DNA of 64,000 nucleotides from Dalbergia cochinchinensis (Eukaryota; Streptophyta; Magnoliopsida; Fabales; Fabaceae): contig CM062373.1 of NCBI GenBank assembly GCA_031216125.1, positions 43,873,874 through 43,937,873 on the forward strand, in the 5' to 3' direction. The notes beneath the pieces are model-generated. The model was given only the letters and a program-made list of their open reading frames with translations. It made no database searches and was not told where the DNA came from. Positions 48,139 to 58,465 of the stretch are shown piece after piece. The translations under genes were made by a program, and so were the position numbers. Positions within the stretch are counted from its first letter, which is position 1. Every line of letters begins with the position of its first letter.

Positions 48139-50690
48139 TAAATTAGCGGACCTTTCTTAAATATCTATAGCCATTTGATTGATTCGCGAGATAACTAGGT
48201 CATCATTCTACTAAAATATATAGCAAGGAAACCAAAATATTTATTTAATACAAAGTTCAGTACATAAAGGAAGCTCTTTTATGAGCTTTAACACACCTTT
48301 GTTCTCTGACATATTTACACACATGTTCATTCCACTAAATACAACATAATACAAGCATTAACTACTACACTATTGCACTTCTGAGTTCTTTTGTATAGCA
48401 GTCCCTCGGTCCTCTGTGTCAACCTGGAGATGACACGAGAACACAAAAACATAGGGGTGAGAATTATACAATTCTCAATAGGGTAACTCCCCAATTACCC
48501 ATTCATATTGTCATCGTATCATTCATACTTGAGGTTTATTAAGAAAGTGTGACCATGCAATATGTACATATCAAATGTTCATTTTAAAATTATAAAATCA
48601 CCTTTCCGAAGTGGGTCTCTTTTATTATTCAATCACTTAAAACATGTATTTCATAACATTCAACATCAAACGAATTCCTTCAAGACCAATAATTTAACAA
48701 GATATACATATACATATGGCAATTACAATGATCTTTTCATACCCTTGACATAATAAAGGGGACTTTCAGGTGCCTAAGAGGACTTTTTGCCCTATTAGGG
48801 ACCTCTTTACCCTCTTTGAGGGATCTCTTAGTGCCTCTGGGGACCTCTTCGTGCCCTTTTTATACTAAAGGGGACTTCATTGTTCACTTAGCACATACAT
48901 TATCCTCAAGCTCACATATACATGCATTGCATTTCTATATGCTTGAAAATAATTCTCTGATCTCATAATACTTCAAACCTATATATATTATTCATTCATT
49001 CCTCATAACATAATCTTGGAAGTTCATGGCATGCATTCATACACATCAACTTAAACCAAATGCCATTAGGTCATTAATTCAAGGCATCATCACAACTTCA
49101 GCACATTGGTAGATTTTTCACTCAAGTAGCACAATTTATTTCTCATACCAAATGATCAATTAAATTGCTATAAAAATTCTCAATGACACCTCAATGTGTC
49201 ACCAAGATCCTGTAAACATTTCAGGGTAATTAGAGTTCTCTAACTATATTAATAAAATTCTAAAAGTTTAGTGGTCATAAACCATCCAACCTCAGCTCAA
49301 GAACCAAAATTCATAATTTTTTACCTTAGCAATTGAACCCAGAAAATTATAAATAAAAATCCTGGTAAAACCTCAATATGTCTATAATACTCTGTAAAAA
49401 TTTAAAGTGATGATTCCATCATTTGATATAGTAACAAAATTAGCAAAATTTACAGCTTCTGTTATAGCATTTCAGGCAGCATATGCTTAATTTCAGTTCT
49501 TGATTTTTCTAAGGCAGTTTGACTCAAAATAAAAACCCAAGAAAATTCGTGGGACTAGATAAAGATGTTAGCTACAACATATAGTTTTTCCAGTTCATGA
49601 AAATGCCCACAACAAGCCCAGAAAATTCGTGATCACACACTGCCTGTCAGAAAACCGAAAATCCAGCAAGTATCACTCAACATCTTTTGACAAAATGATC
49701 TTTCTAACCTCATCCAAATACTTCAGCAAAATTCATACATCAATAACAACATAATATCCACCAAATTAACCAGAAATTTTGGATTGAAACCAGTAAGAAT
49801 TGCTCAGAAAAACTTTGAAAGGAAAAGGCCAAAGAAAACCCTACTTTGAAAGCTTTTGAGCTTGATACTTCAAAGGATGTTCTAAGTGATCTCCCTTCAC
49901 TTCAAGACACTAATTTCAGTCCTAAACCCTCCTTAGGCAGTGGGGAAGTGAGGTATTAAGGTGAGGATTTGAGATTTCAATCGGTTAGATTTGTAGGGTT
50001 TGATGTGTAGAACAAGTTTTGTGAAGGAACTTTGTGGTTTTATGAACTCTAGGCTAGTGTTTTTGGCATTTGAAATCAAGTTTTCTTGTGTTTGAAGAAG
50101 CAAAAATGGAGTTTTTTGATGCTCTAGATGCTGGCCGAGGATGACAATGACAATGGCTTCTTGGAGAAGAATTTTGCTCATATATATCTTATAAGAAAAA
50201 TTGTGATTGGTTAACATAAAGCATAATTGCTTTTCATTAAAGGAACTTAATATCAATGGCTAAGATTTGATCTTTCATCCAAGATAAAATCTTAGCCATT
50301 CATTTGGCATTCAAAGGGATAGACTTTATTATTTTGCAGAGATTAACTAGCTTTCGGTGTTAAAAATCACACACCGAAATTTCACCGAACGAGTGAAACA
50401 CCGTACCCGGGTAATCAAATATTGCCCAAAAAATAATTTCGGGTATAAAATTTTTATTTCTACCTATTTCTAACCATAATCATATAATTTCTCAATTTCG
50501 GGCATCTCCGGGTTCCAATTCTATGGTTTCGGCTGTCAGCGGACTGTAGAGGCCATAAGTTACTATTCATGGTTTTTTTTTTTTTAGCAAGTCCGTTGGA
50601 TCATCCTCATCATTGTTCAAACTATCAAATTTTTGAAATTATGACTAATAAAGCTCAAATTAATTTTTAAATAATTTTCGGGGTGTTACA
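48139..50690 (+). repeat. Gene-free LTR-like DNA ending GGGGTGTTACA (family B)
   Basis: The stretch ends in a terminus like those of the other long LTRs in the window and abuts the exact ATATG duplication. It contains a block of short imperfect repeats 'ggggac(c)tctt-gtgccct' (48760-48880), an (A/T)-rich middle and the phrase 'cggcatctccgggttcc' family near 50500. Its left terminus is hidden by the TRIM. The 107-codon minus-strand frame at 49933-50256 has no recognisable domain. Confidence 0.6.
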
Positions 50691-52020
50691 ATATGAACTC
50701 TTTAGAATGAATAATAATGAAAGTATTCAAGACATGCAAAAGAGATTTACTCATTTTTAATCATCTTACCTCATTAGGAAAAACATTTCCAAATAAGGAT
50801 CTTATTAACAAAGTGTTGAGATATTTGAATAGGCAATGGCAACCAAAAGTGATAGCTATTGCGGAATCAAAGGATTTGGCCACTATGTCTCTTGCCACTC
50901 TCTTTGGGAAACTTCAAGAACATGAGTTGGAACCTACAAGACTCAATCAACACGAAGAGAATGACAAAAAAAAGAAAAGAATTGCACTCAAAGTCTTATC
51001 TTCCCCACATGAAGAAAGTGATGAAGAAGAGAATAATGAACAAGAAGGTATGGATGAAAATGATGAAAGTTTTAGTCTTTTTTTAAAAAGGTTTGGTAGG
51101 TTTCTAAGGAAAAAGGGAAAAAACCAAATTTCATCCTTAATAAAAATTTCAAAAAGGGTGAAGAATCCCATCCAATCCCAAGATGCTATGAATGTGATCA
51201 ACCAGGACACATGAAAATGGAATGCCCTATCCACAAAAAGAAAATGGAAAACTTAGGAAGAAATCTTTCAAAGAAAAGAAAGGAAAAAAAGCATACATAA
51301 CATGGAAAGAAAATGATATGGACTCCTCAAGTGACTCCGAAAATGAAGTTGCAAATCTAAGTCTTATGGCTAGAGATTGCCAAAGTGATGAAGAGGTAAT
51401 GTCCTCTAATATTGATTTATCTCCTTCATTTGATGAACTTCAAGATGCATTTAATAATTTGCATAAAGAATCTATTAAACTTGCAAAACTTGTTTCATTA
51501 TCGAAGAAAGTCATTTTAACCTTAGAAAAAGAAATTTTAAAATTGAACAAAGAATTGGAGGAACTCAAACTTGAAAATGAAACTTTAGGATTAATTGATG
51601 CAAACCCATCATGTACTAAGTGCTTAGTGTATGAGAATGCTATTAAATCCTACACATGCTCATCATGCGATAAGTTTGAGAAGGAGATAAATAATTTGAA
51701 AAACACCCTTGCAAAGTTTACCTTTAGTAAAAATAATTTAGATATTTTATTAGGTAAACAAAGATGTGTTTTTGATAAGGCTAGATTATGATACAATCCA
51801 AAGGGCCAACAAAAGTTTTATAAAAACTTCTTTGTATCATTTAAAACTACTAGCTCTCCTTTCCTAACATGTTTCTACTATGGTAAGACAGGTCATAGTG
51901 CATCAACTTGTTATATTAGAAAGGATGGACATATACTAGGAAAGATATGGTTTTCAAAGGGCACATTGTCTAAATCTAACATTTAAGGACCCAAGAATAT
52001 TTGGGTACTTAAATCAAAAT
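50691..52020 (+). pseudogene. SIRE-like gag, C-terminal part with zinc knuckles
   Basis: Continuing from 47295, the frame runs 'YELFRMNNNESIQDM', then 'HLTSLGKTFPN' and 'LATLFGKLQEHELEP', the end of the UBN2-type gag domain. A CCHC zinc knuckle, CYECDQPGHMKMEC, is intact at about 51189-51230 but in a different frame from its surroundings. A coiled-coil-like Lys/Glu/Leu-rich stretch (51430-51590) and a Cys-pair segment (51600-51690) follow. A second knuckle, CFYYGKTGHSASTC (about 51865-51910), has lost one Cys to Tyr. Large gag with two knuckles and coiled coil fits the SIRE lineage. Several frame shifts and stops make it non-functional. Confidence 0.88.
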
Positions 52021-52029
52021 TGTGATATT

Positions 52030-52694
52030 GTGATGTTGGAACATTTGAAACAAAGTTGGTACATTGATAGTGCATGCTCTAAGCACATGATGAGAGATGG
52101 ATCAAAGTTTACACATATTACTCCCAAGAAAAGAGGACATGTAACATATGGAAATAACAACAAAGGGAAAATCTTTGGAGTTAGTAAAGTTGGTAAAGAT
52201 CCTTTTACTTCTATAGAAAATGTTTTACTAGTTGATGGTCTTAAACACAGTTTATTAAGTGTTAGTCAATTGTGTGATAAAGGATATTGGGTATTAGTCG
52301 ATTCACTTTATTTCTTTATTGAGAGTAAAAAGGATAGACAAGTAAAGTTTATAGGACATAGAACAAATAATATATATATATATATATGATAAACCTAGAA
52401 GATATTCCTTTAAATCATGCACAATGTCATATGAGTAAGGAAGATGATTCATGGTTATGGTATAGAAGAATTGCACACATTCACATGGATCACTTAAATA
52501 AGTTGGTTTCAAAAGATTTAATCATTGATCTACCAAAACTCAAATTTGAAAAAGATAAACTTTGTGATACATGTCAAAAGGGAAAACAAGTAAAGGTTTC
52601 TTTTAAATCTAAAAATATTATCTCAACAACTAGACCTTTACAACTTTTGCACATGGATCATTTTGGTCCATCTAAAACTGAGTTTTGGAGATAA
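52030..52694 (+). pseudogene. SIRE-like protease and pre-integrase zinc-binding region
   Basis: 'WYIDSACSKHMMRD' (about 52060-52100) is the copia protease active-site region, with DSA in place of the usual DSG. 'HSLLSVSQLCDKGY' follows. After a stop following an ATAT microsatellite (52366-52388), a second frame carries 'WYRRIAHIHMDHLNKL' and 'CDTCQKGKQ', the HHCC pre-integrase zinc-binding motif. It ends at the first integrase acidic residue, 'LLHMDHFGP' (about 52650-52675). The microsatellite seems to have expanded inside the gene and caused the break. Confidence 0.88.
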
Positions 52695-53676
52695 TTACTA
52701 TGCTCTAGTGATCATGGATGATTATTCTAGATATACTTCAACCTTATTTCTTGCTTATAAGAGTGATGCATTCCATGCATTAGAAAACTTGCAAAAGATA
52801 TTCAAAATGAGAAAAACCTTAACGTTGCATCTACAAGAAGTGATCATGGTGGGGAATTTGAAAATGTATCTTTTGAAAATTTTTGCGATGATCATGAAAT
52901 TGAGTATAACTTTCCTTCCTCAAGAACTTCACAACAAAATAGAGTTGTTGAAAGAAAAAATCGGTCTCTAGAAAAGATGGCAAGAACTATACTCAATGAC
53001 TCAAATCTACCTAAATATTTTTGGGCAAATGCAATAAATACTGCTTGTTATGTTATTAATAGAGCCTTGATAAGGCCAATTTTAAAGGAAGCCCCCTATG
53101 AAATATACAAAGAGAGAAAAGCATATTTCTCACTTTCATATCTTTGGATGTAAATGTTTTGTTTTGAACAATGGTAAGGATAACTTAGGCAAATTTGATG
53201 CTAAATCTGATAAAGGAATATTTCTTGGTTATTCTCTACGTAGTAAAACTTTTAGAATTTATAATAAAAGAACTATGACTATAGAAGAGTCTATTCATGT
53301 TGCTTTTGATGAGACTAACCTCCTTAGGCCGAGAAAGGAAATTATTGATGATCTTATAGATGCTTTGGAAAATGCTCATATTCAAGGAAAAGAGTTAGAG
53401 CCCAAAGAAGAGGAAATCAAGAAGGAAACACTACTCCAAGAGGCACCAAGAACAAGTGATCTTCCAAAGGAATGGAAAGTCTCAAAGAATCATCCACTTG
53501 ATAACATTATAGGTGATATATCAAAAGGGGTGATAACTCGAAACTCTCTTAAAGATGCACATAATCATATGATATTTGTTTCTCTAATTGAACCTAAGAA
53601 CATTGATGAAGCTATCATTGATCAAACATTGGATTATTGTTGTGCAAGCTCGAAAGAAATCAAGTTTAGGAACTAG
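52646..53676 (+). pseudogene. SIRE-like integrase
   Basis: The core domain is recognisable across several frames: first Asp in 'HMDHFGP', 'MDDYSRYT' (about 52716-52740), 'SDHGGEFEN' (about 52840-52865) with the second Asp, and 'NRVVERKNRSLEKM' (about 52940-52980) with the catalytic Glu. 'YFWANAINTACYVINRA' and the C-terminal 'FGCKCFVLNNGKDNLGKFD' (about 53135-53200) with 'GIFLGYSLRSKTFRIYNKRT' follow. Integrase would insert the DNA copy into the host genome. At least three frameshifts interrupt it (52690, about 52830, about 53100). Confidence 0.9.
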
Positions 53677-54340
53677 CAATGATCATCCAATAATAGGCAC
53701 TAAATAGGTTTTTAGGAACAAATTAGATGAGAATGGTGTCATAGTGAGAAATAAAGCAAGATTAGTGGCTACAGGATATAACCAAGAAGAAGGAATTGAT
53801 TATGAGAAAACATATGCTCCTGTAGCTAGATTAGAAGCAATTAGGATATTACTTTCTTTTACATCTATTATGGATTTTAAACTTTACCAAATGGATGTTA
53901 AAAGTACATTTCTAAATGGTCTTATTCAAGAAGAAGTGCCTGTTGATCAACCTCCGGGTTTTAAAAGTTTTGATTTGCCCAACCATATTTTCAAATTGAA
54001 AAAGGCTTTATATGGTTTAAAGCAAACCCCTAGGGCTTGGTATAAGAGGTTGAGTAAATTTCTTTTAGAAAAAGATTTCTCAAGAGAAAAAATTGACACT
54101 ACACTCTTCATTAAAACAAAGGAGCATGATATACTCTTGGTGCAAATATATGTAGATGATATTGTTTTTTGTGCCACTAATAAATCTTTGTGCACAAAAT
54201 TTTCTAAAATCATGCAAAGTAAGTTCGAGATATCAATGATGGGAGAATTAAATTTCTTTCTTGGACTCCAAATCAAGCAAACCGAAGATGACATATTTAT
54301 CAGTCAATCAAAATATTGCAGGGAGTTGCTCAAAAGGTTT
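53676..54340 (+). pseudogene. SIRE-like reverse transcriptase, RNase H missing
   Basis: The long open frame from 53744 carries 'NKARLVATGYNQEEGIDY', 'APVARLEAIRILLS', 'YQMDVKSTFLNG', 'ALYGLKQTPRAWY' and the catalytic 'YVDDIVF' (about 54150-54170), then 'MMGELNFFLGLQIKQ'. These are the successive RT fingers, palm and thumb blocks of Ty1/copia. A TAG at 53704 breaks the join from integrase, and roughly the linker coding is deleted. After 'SKYCRELLKRF' at about 54340 the similarity stops. The RNase H domain that should follow is absent and sequence jumps to the third ORF. The RT core itself is open for about 200 codons. Confidence 0.92.
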
Positions 54341-54344
54341 GTTG

Positions 54345-55205
54345 GAGTTCTTGACTATCAGAAAGCATCACTTTCCGAATTTGGTTTGTTTATTTTATTG
54401 TAATTTAGAAATTCATGATGGGTACATTTATTCTGAGGTCAAGAAAGTTCCCATTTTTATTGATTAAGGTCTATTTTATAATCTAAGTTAAGTTCTGATG
54501 GTGAATCCTTTGAAGGCCGTATTGTTGATGATTGGAAAATGGATTACTCCAATTTTGATGTACGCAAAATGATTTATATTGAAAGAGCTGATATTGCTGG
54601 TCGTTTACTTTTGGGGTCTATTAAATTTGAATATCGTGTCATGTATTATATTATATCTCACATTTTGCGCCCTCCACTTACCAATCTTGCATAGCCAACT
54701 GAGAAGGATATCATTTTAATATTGGCTTTGTTAACTGGTCGCCAAATCAATTAGGTTCATCTTGTGCACTTTCTTATGTAAAAAGCCCTCAAGGTAAATG
54801 CACCACTCTATATGCTCACCTGATTACTATGTTTATGGAGTACTTTGATGTTCCATTATCTGATGAGCATTTTGTCGAAGTTCAACATTCCTATGCTATT
54901 GGTCCTGGTGTAATTTCTTCCTTCGGTTATAAAAAGAATCATCTTGATCAATGGGTTCGCAAGAAGGATTTTCAGACTAAAGATCAACTGGAACACACTC
55001 CATCCCCTCTGCGTACCTTACCCTCGGATCCATCTTCTTCCTCCATGTTGGACCTTCGTTTTGAGTTGCGTGCCCATCGTGTCTATGTTGGAGAACGGTT
55101 TGATTTTCTTCTCACATGGCTCGCATCGAGGGTGATATGGGCTCTATCTGTTGTCACCTTGGTATTCATGACGATTCTGTTGCTAATGATATGCCATAGT
55201 TTTTT
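54345..55205 (+). pseudogene. Extra ORF after pol (plant-transposon-type protein), broken
   Basis: From about 54490 the translation reads 'SDGESFEGRIVDDWKMDYS', 'FDVRKMIYIERADIAGRLLL', 'KDIILILALLTGRQIN' and 'PLYAHLITMFMEYFDVPLSD'. A Ser/Pro-rich segment ('PSPLRTLPSDPSSSS') and 'MARIEGDMGSICCHLGIHDD' lead to a stop near 55199. The first part resembles the widespread 'putative plant transposon protein' domain. It occupies the place where SIRE-lineage elements carry their third, sometimes called envelope-like, ORF. Three in-frame stops (near 54693, 54753 and 54780) and one frame change (about 55115) break it. No signal peptide or reliable membrane anchor was seen, and function is unknown. Confidence 0.7.
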
Positions 55206-55712
55206 GTCTTTCATTTGATTGCTCTAGATTTCCTTAGTCTCTTTCATGTGATGGACTTATCTTTACTTTTTTTTTCTTGCTTATGGATGTTTATCTAGTT
55301 TCTGACCTGTATTCGTGCCTTAGTTATTTCATCCATGTCTTGTATTTGGACTTTGTTTGGATCATATTTCTAACTAATTTTGGGCTATAATATGTAATTT
55401 GGTAGTTGGACTTATAGTTTGACTTATGGTGAACTTATTTCATGACTTATGAATTCTATGATGCTTTGGTAGATATCCTAGATTATGTTTTGTGGGTTTT
55501 GCTGTTTGATATGATCGTTGGTTTTGCTATATTTCTTTTTGATAATGCTAAAGGGGGAAAGAAATATGGTGAGGTTATGTTCAATGATTAAAGGGGAGCA
55601 TGCATATCTATTATTCATTTTGCTTGTCTTTGAAAATCCATGCATATTCTTACGGGGTGTGAATGCGATGCGTATCTATTATTGCTCCTCACCTAAGATG
55701 GTTGTCATCATC
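55206..55712 (+). other. SIRE 3' untranslated region
   Basis: T-rich sequence with repeated 'ttggacttat'/'gacttatggtgaact' phrases leads to the polypurine tract. No gene is seen. The 103-codon frame at 55518-55829 runs into the LTR and is not conserved in type. Confidence 0.6.
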
Positions 55713-55727
55713 AAAAAGGGAGGAGAA
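55713..55727 (+). promoter_or_regulatory. Polypurine tract of SIRE-like element
   Basis: 'aaaaagggaggagaa' directly precedes the 3' LTR, in the context 'catcatcaaaaaggg' common to this lineage. It would prime plus-strand DNA synthesis. Confidence 0.9.
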
Positions 55728-56984
55728 TGTGAATGTTATGTTGTAGGTTTTGATGATGCCAAAAAGCAAATGACAAAAAGGTGGAAACACAAGAGCATGG
55801 AGTTTTTTAAAGATGAACAAGTCAAATGATCAAGTCATATGATCAAGTCATATGGTTAGAACAATTAGGATTTAGATCACTTTATCAAAAGGTTTTTATT
55901 TAACAAGTTTATTTGGCCATTGTTAATTATCTAAGGAATATTTGATTGGAAATGATTTAATTGTTTGTAAATGATGTTTTTGTTTAACTTTTTGAAAACA
56001 TGAGTTTGATTTGAAAGAAAATGTTTGAAAGATGTTTAAAAATGTTTTCAGATTGAAAGAGTGATTTAAATTATGTTGAATCTTTAATTTTTCAATTTCT
56101 GGAATTGTTGATCAAGTAATCGATTACCAAGCTGTTCATGTGCCCAGAATTTGAAATTTCATCATTATAATCGATTTCACATAGCATGTAATCGATTACC
56201 AGCAACTTGATCATTGCTTGTTTTGAAAATTTGAACTATGTAATCGATTACTAGTTCATGTAATTGATTACCAGACCCAAAATGTGTTTTGAAGAGACAC
56301 ACTTTTAGGATCAATCCCCAATGGTCTACACAAATTTTTGTCTATAAATACCTATCTTTTAACACTTTCTAAACTAAAAAGAAAAAACATATTGCAAAGA
56401 TCATTTTAACAATCATTCTCATTCATTAATCATTTTGTTCAATACTTAGCCAAATACTCTTATTCTTGAGAAAACCTTATAGTGCTTCAATTTGTAACAT
56501 TTCCTTTAGTTAGAAAGTGAATTCTTGTATTCTTCTTTTATTGAGTTTGTGTAAAGGGTGAGGCATCCCTTGTAAGAGTAAGTATGGTATCTCTTGGTTC
56601 TTCAGAGACTCAAATACAAAAAGTGAAGGATCCCAAGGTGTAAGAGTACTCTTTGGTTGTAAAGATATCAAAGATAATGGAGCTCTCAAGTAGGTTGCTT
56701 GGGAGAACTGGATATAGGCCACAAGAGGTGACCGAACCAGTATAAACTGAGTTTGTATTCTCTCTTCCCTTGTCTCTTCACATTTATTGCAAGTTTACTT
56801 TTCATTATCTTGTTCATCTATATAGTTTGAACTCTTAGTCATTTGCATTTTCATCTTTTCAATCAAATCTTCATTACGTTTTCTTATATTTTATTGAAAA
56901 AGAAATTAGAGTATGATAAACAAGAACAAGTTTTAGAACTCAATTCATCCCCCTCTTGAGTTCATTGATGCCACTTGGATAACA
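55728..56984 (+). repeat. 3' LTR of SIRE-like element
   Basis: TGTGAATGTTATG...CACTTGGATAACA. It aligns with 45584-46857 along its length with scattered differences, and lacks several bases near 56280 that are present in the other copy. Clear TAATCGATTA palindromes lie at 56117, 56190 and 56242. TATA box at 56343-56350. Confidence 0.93.
56343..56350 (+). promoter_or_regulatory. TATA box in the 3' LTR
   Basis: TATAAATA at the same place as in the 5' LTR (46213-46220). Transcription from here would read out into the flanking antisense copia sequence. Confidence 0.6.
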
Positions 56985-57120
56985 TTTATATACCCAACAA
57001 GTTTCATATCCTCATTATTTTCATAAAAGATCTCATCATTCAAGGTACCTTTAATATATCAAAGAATCCTTTTGTTGCTTGTAAATGACAAAGATGTGGT
57101 TCCTTGAATGGAGAATGTTG
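56985..57120 (-). pseudogene. Antisense copia RNase H, upstream part
   Basis: The minus-strand translation from about 57120 down to 56985 contains 'HLCHLQATKRIL' (in frame pieces), a 'YIKG'-like block and 'NLLGY/KLVGY' before the TTTAT duplication. It joins in frame to 'DWTRD' at 45583. These are the blocks that precede the first RNase H Asp in copia elements. Reading is approximate because of frame changes. Confidence 0.78.
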
Positions 57121-57134
57121 CTACTTTCTTAAAT

Positions 57135-58448
57135 TGTAATTGATTTGTATGTTGAGCTACACCAAAAATATAATAAAGAGCACAACCTAGGTCGTCTCTC
57201 AAAGAGGCTTTATCACTTAGTTGGAAAACTTGGGGGGTTTTTGATAATGAAATTAAAGTAATTAAAATTAAGTGGGAGAAATCAATAATTAAAAGGGCTC
57301 TAGTACAAGGTATTCCTAGGATTAGAATTAATTATCATCGACCAAATATTGAACTTAGTAGTGGTTATTAGTAATTAATTACCAGCAATTCTACTAGTGA
57401 TCAATCAACCTTTAGAATTTGGCTAATGTGAAAAACTAATAAACAAGATCTCAATTATTTATTTAGAAATCGTATTGATTTAATGAACCAATTGCTATTG
57501 TCTAACCGCCAATTAGAAGTTAATTCTAATGTTCTCCCTCAAACATAAACCAACAGATCTATAATTTATGCCCAAAGGTCTTCCCTAAACAATGATTGCC
57601 AATTTAGTTATCCCAATAAAAATTGTAACAATCGCAATAATAATTATAAGAATAGAAACTATAGAACATTGAGAAAACTAATGCATTCAGTATAAAAGGA
57701 GGTCTCAAACATCATTCCAATCTATCTAGAAACCCTTACACTAGTAAGAAAATCTACTCCTCCATCTCTGGAGGATTTCAACAATGAAAATGAAAGTGAA
57801 TATGAAAATAATAGCAACAATCATTGCCATAATCTCCAAGAACAAAGTAGCTTCACTAATGGAATCCCACAAGAGAGAAGATTAGAGAAGATGTATAGAG
57901 AGAGTCATAAAACTATGGATCTAAAACTGAAGCCAAAACTAAGGCAAAAGTCTATGCCAATCCCTTAAATATTGCTTTCTAAAATAGCCCAAAGTAGGGC
58001 CCAAAAACAAATTAATTATTTGCAATCCCACTTCACACGAGCATTACAGATTTGAAATGAACGTTGTGGCTCTCACTAAAATGATGAGCTCGAGAATTCC
58101 TAGATTTGTCTTTGCTAAGCGCTGTAGCGCTTACTTGAAAGTGACCCTGTGTAATTTTTCTCCCTTATTGCTCCAAGCTTCTTCTGAAGAGTTCCCAATT
58201 TGGTTCTTGACATTTGCACTCACTCCAAAGCTTCTGTGTACAAAAACCATACTTAAAGAGATAGGTTAAATGCAATAAGCTATAATTCAATAATTATCCC
58301 AATATCAGTGCAATAGTTAATGATTTTATCAAAATCACACAATGAGTAACAAGTTAAAATCCTAATTACTAACATCAATAACACAATTAAACTCATGCAA
58401 AAAGTTGAGAATTTTAAGCACGATAAGTGGCATAAATGCCTCTTATCA
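57135..58448 (-). repeat. Athila-like 3' LTR, minus strand
   Basis: On the minus strand it starts TGATAAGAGGC at 58448, matching the plus-strand LTR at 26786 along its length. Shared phrases include 'gcatttatgccactta', 'cattaactattgca' and 'ctaagtgataa'. The terminal 30 or so bases, including CCTCCATCA, are missing at the low-coordinate end, where copia sequence begins. A 'gcgctgtagcgctta' palindrome lies at 58118-58133. Confidence 0.85.
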
Positions 58449-58465
58449 AACTCCTCCATACTTAA
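58449..58465 (-). promoter_or_regulatory. Polypurine tract next to Athila 3' LTR
   Basis: The minus-strand sequence AAGTATGGAGGAGTT lies directly before TGATAAG. Confidence 0.7.

Larger units (their letters stand above)
47296..50690 (+). mobile_element. 3.4 kb compound insertion in SIRE gag
   Basis: The insertion is bounded by exact ATATG duplications, begins TGTAACATCCC and ends GGGGTGTTACA. Its first 843 bp is a Cassandra-like TRIM. The remaining 2.55 kb is gene-free and ends like a long gypsy-type LTR. The compound shares one duplication, so the two parts either inserted as a unit or were joined after insertion. Confidence 0.75.
45584..56984 (+). mobile_element. SIRE-like Ty1/copia retrotransposon, full length but defective
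   Basis: It has two LTRs of about 1.27 and 1.26 kb, TTTAT duplications, a tRNA-Met-type primer-binding site and a polypurine tract. The internal order is gag, protease, integrase and RT (copia order), then an extra ORF between pol and the 3' LTR, which is characteristic of the SIRE/Maximus lineage. The two LTRs differ by scattered substitutions and small indels, so the insertion is not recent. Gag is split by a 3.4 kb nested insertion, RNase H is absent and many frames are broken. It sits inside an antisense copia RNase H gene. Confidence 0.93.

Noticed and set aside
54829..55218. Hydrophobic C-terminus of the 129-codon frame as a membrane anchor of an envelope-like protein
   Set aside because: The hydrophobic stretch appears only after a frame change near 55115. 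The frame that keeps family-like sequence gives a charged, non-hydrophobic end (MARIEGDMGS...).
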